DNA of 5,412 nucleotides from an uncultured Chloroflexota bacterium (GTDB taxonomy: Bacteria; Chloroflexota; Dehalococcoidia; UBA2979). The translations under genes and the position numbers were made by a program. Within the stretch, counting starts at the first letter, position 1, and each line of letters opens with the position of its first letter. Under the pieces are notes generated by a model. That model made no database searches. It saw nothing but the letters and a program-made list of their open reading frames with translations, and was not told the origin of the DNA. The stretch covers positions 1 to 5,412 of the forward strand of contig CADEHD010000155.1 of the NCBI GenBank assembly GCA_902827055.1, in the 5' to 3' direction. Positions 4,742 to 5,412 of this stretch are shown here, piece after piece.

Positions 4742-5412
4742 ATGAGGTCCTGGGGGAGGGTCCCGCGCGTCCTTGCGCGGGCTGCGGCACATACGGCCGT
4801 AATCGTATTCGTCGCCTTGCTGGCCACCGGGCTGCTGGGCGGCTCCAACTCGGCGTTCGCGAAGAACTCGCAGGGCACGTCGACCGCCACCAGCACGGCC
4901 ACTTCCACGGCCACCGCGACGGCGACGGCCAGCCCAACGGCGAGCGCGACCGCGAGCGCGACCGCCACACCCAAGGGCGGCAACTCGGACCAGTGCAACA
5001 ACAACAACGAGACCAACTGTCCTGACCCGACGCCGGTCTGCGGCAACGGTCAGTCGACCGGGAACCCACACTGCCAGACGCCCACACCCTCGCCGACTGC
5101 CTCGGCCACGCCTTCCCCGACGCCTTCGCCCACGGCGACGGCCACCGGCACGGCCACGCCGAAGGGCAAGATCGAACTCAAGAAGGTCTGGGTCGGCACG
5201 GCCGGCTCGACGACCCTCAAGATCGGGACGTCGGCCGGCGGCTCGCAGGTCGCGTCCCAGGCGGTTTCGGGCGGCCCCGGCACGACCGGACTGCAGTCCG
5301 TCGAGAGCGGCACGTACTACCTCTCGGAGACCACGCCGAGCAGCCCGGACGGGACGTACACGTCGACGGTGATGTGCCGCTCGCGGCGCAGCATCAGCCC
5401 GATCATGGGAAA
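4742..5412 (+). CDS. Secreted Thr/Ser/Pro-rich surface protein with start of a prealbumin-like domain (3' truncated by window end)
   Basis: The frame from ATG 4742 stays open for 223 codons to the window edge with no stop. The N-terminus is basic (RSWGRVPRVLAR), then hydrophobic (about 18-34), with a good signal peptidase site SAFA|K at 40/41, so the protein is exported. Residues 45-78 are a Thr/Ala/Ser tract, 79-112 a Cys/Asn-rich segment (Cys85, 93, 100, 111; NNNN at 86-89), and 113-141 a second Thr/Pro/Ser tract. Both tracts end in TATPKG. From 143 a folded domain begins: KIELKKVWVGTAG, TTLKIGTSAGGSQV (157-170), and SGTYYLSETTP (189-199). The GTYY(L/V)SE motif after a TTL.IGT..GG strand resembles prealbumin-like/SpaA-type surface domains. 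A GTG at 4700 is an alternative start but would add residues before the signal peptide; ATG is preferred. The nearby sortase makes a C-terminal sorting signal likely; it would be outside the window. Function: probably adhesin or envelope component, inferred. Confidence 0.82.
   Translation, partial: MRSWGRVPRVLARAAAHTAVIVFVALLATGLLGGSNSAFAKNSQGTSTATSTATSTATATATASPTASATASATATPKGGNSDQCNNNNETNCPDPTPVCGNGQSTGNPHCQTPTPSPTASATPSPTPSPTATATGTATPKGKIELKKVWVGTAGSTTLKIGTSAGGSQVASQAVSGGPGTTGLQSVESGTYYLSETTPSSPDGTYTSTVMCRSRRSISPIMG
4874..4975 (+). repeat. Low-complexity Thr/Ala/Ser-coding tract
   Basis: Degenerate hexamer-like units such as ACGGCC, ACCGCG and GCGAGC repeat here, including two adjacent copies of GCGACCGCGA-type units around 4940-4965. 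The tract encodes residues 45-78 of the secreted protein. A linker of this kind is often O-glycosylated or spans the cell wall. Such tracts can change length by slippage. Confidence 0.7.
5081..5163 (+). repeat. Second low-complexity Thr/Pro/Ser-coding tract
   Basis: Repeated ACGCC(T/C)TC(G/C)CC and ACGGC(C/G)ACG units encode TPTPSPTASATPSPTPSP and then TATATGTATP. This tract separates the Cys/Asn-rich segment from the folded domain and, like the first, ends in TATPKG. Confidence 0.65.

Noticed and set aside
4684..5025. 113-codon + strand frame overlapping the secreted-protein start
   Set aside because: It has His/Arg/Asp-rich repeats, no signal peptide and no motif; it is a frame-shifted reading of the same repeat tract.
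4554..5087. Overlapping - strand frames opposite the start of the secreted-protein gene
   Set aside because: The Val/Ala or Arg/Ser repeats in them are reverse readings of the Thr/Ala/Ser tract. The + strand frame from 4742 has signal peptide, cleavage site and a domain start.
4874..5163. Repetitive DNA considered as CRISPR or a non-coding repeat array
   Set aside because: Units are short, degenerate and keep a single reading frame; there are no uniform repeats with unique spacers.

Overview
The window is a strongly GC-rich bacterial fragment with G/C-ending codons, tight gene spacing and a mixture of ATG and GTG starts. A class E/F-type sortase, Ala/Pro-rich membrane-to-domain linkers, Thr/Ser/Pro/Ala tracts in an exported protein and adjacent family III CoA-transferases together suggest Chloroflexota (for example a Dehalococcoidia or Tepidiforma-like lineage) or Actinomycetota. 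This placement is inference from style; no phylogenetic marker gene is present.

Layout. Positions 2-181 hold the last 59 codons of a + strand gene of uncertain identity, possibly spermidine-synthase-like. A 110-bp gap follows with a small hairpin, a weak promoter candidate and an inverted repeat. Next is a tight two-gene + strand unit (292-1470 and 1475-2728) encoding two different family III (CaiB/BaiF) CoA-transferase polypeptides. The first appears to lack the catalytic aspartate and the second keeps one, which suggests a two-subunit enzyme. The pair ends in a 39-bp convergent gap with a GC hairpin.

The second half is a cell-surface block. A - strand gene (3694 to 2768) encodes a membrane-anchored protein with a long Ala/Pro linker and a C-terminal CAP/SCP domain. 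It is divergent, across 110 bp, from a sortase gene (3805-4557) with an intact His/Cys/Arg triad. After a hairpin and a 184-bp gap, a + strand gene starts at 4742 and runs off the window end. It encodes a secreted protein with a signal peptide, two Thr/Ser/Pro tracts around a Cys/Asn-rich segment, and the start of a probable prealbumin-like (SpaA/Cna-B-like) beta domain.

How the parts may work together: the CoA-transferase pair would move CoA between carboxylic acids, with unknown substrate. The sortase and the neighbouring secreted protein look like an enzyme and a candidate substrate, but the C-terminus that would carry a sorting signal lies outside the window. I see no tRNA, rRNA, CRISPR array, insertion sequence or prophage gene. 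Nothing here is a clearly new system; the most interesting points are the asymmetric CoA-transferase pair and the sortase/CAP/surface-protein cluster.
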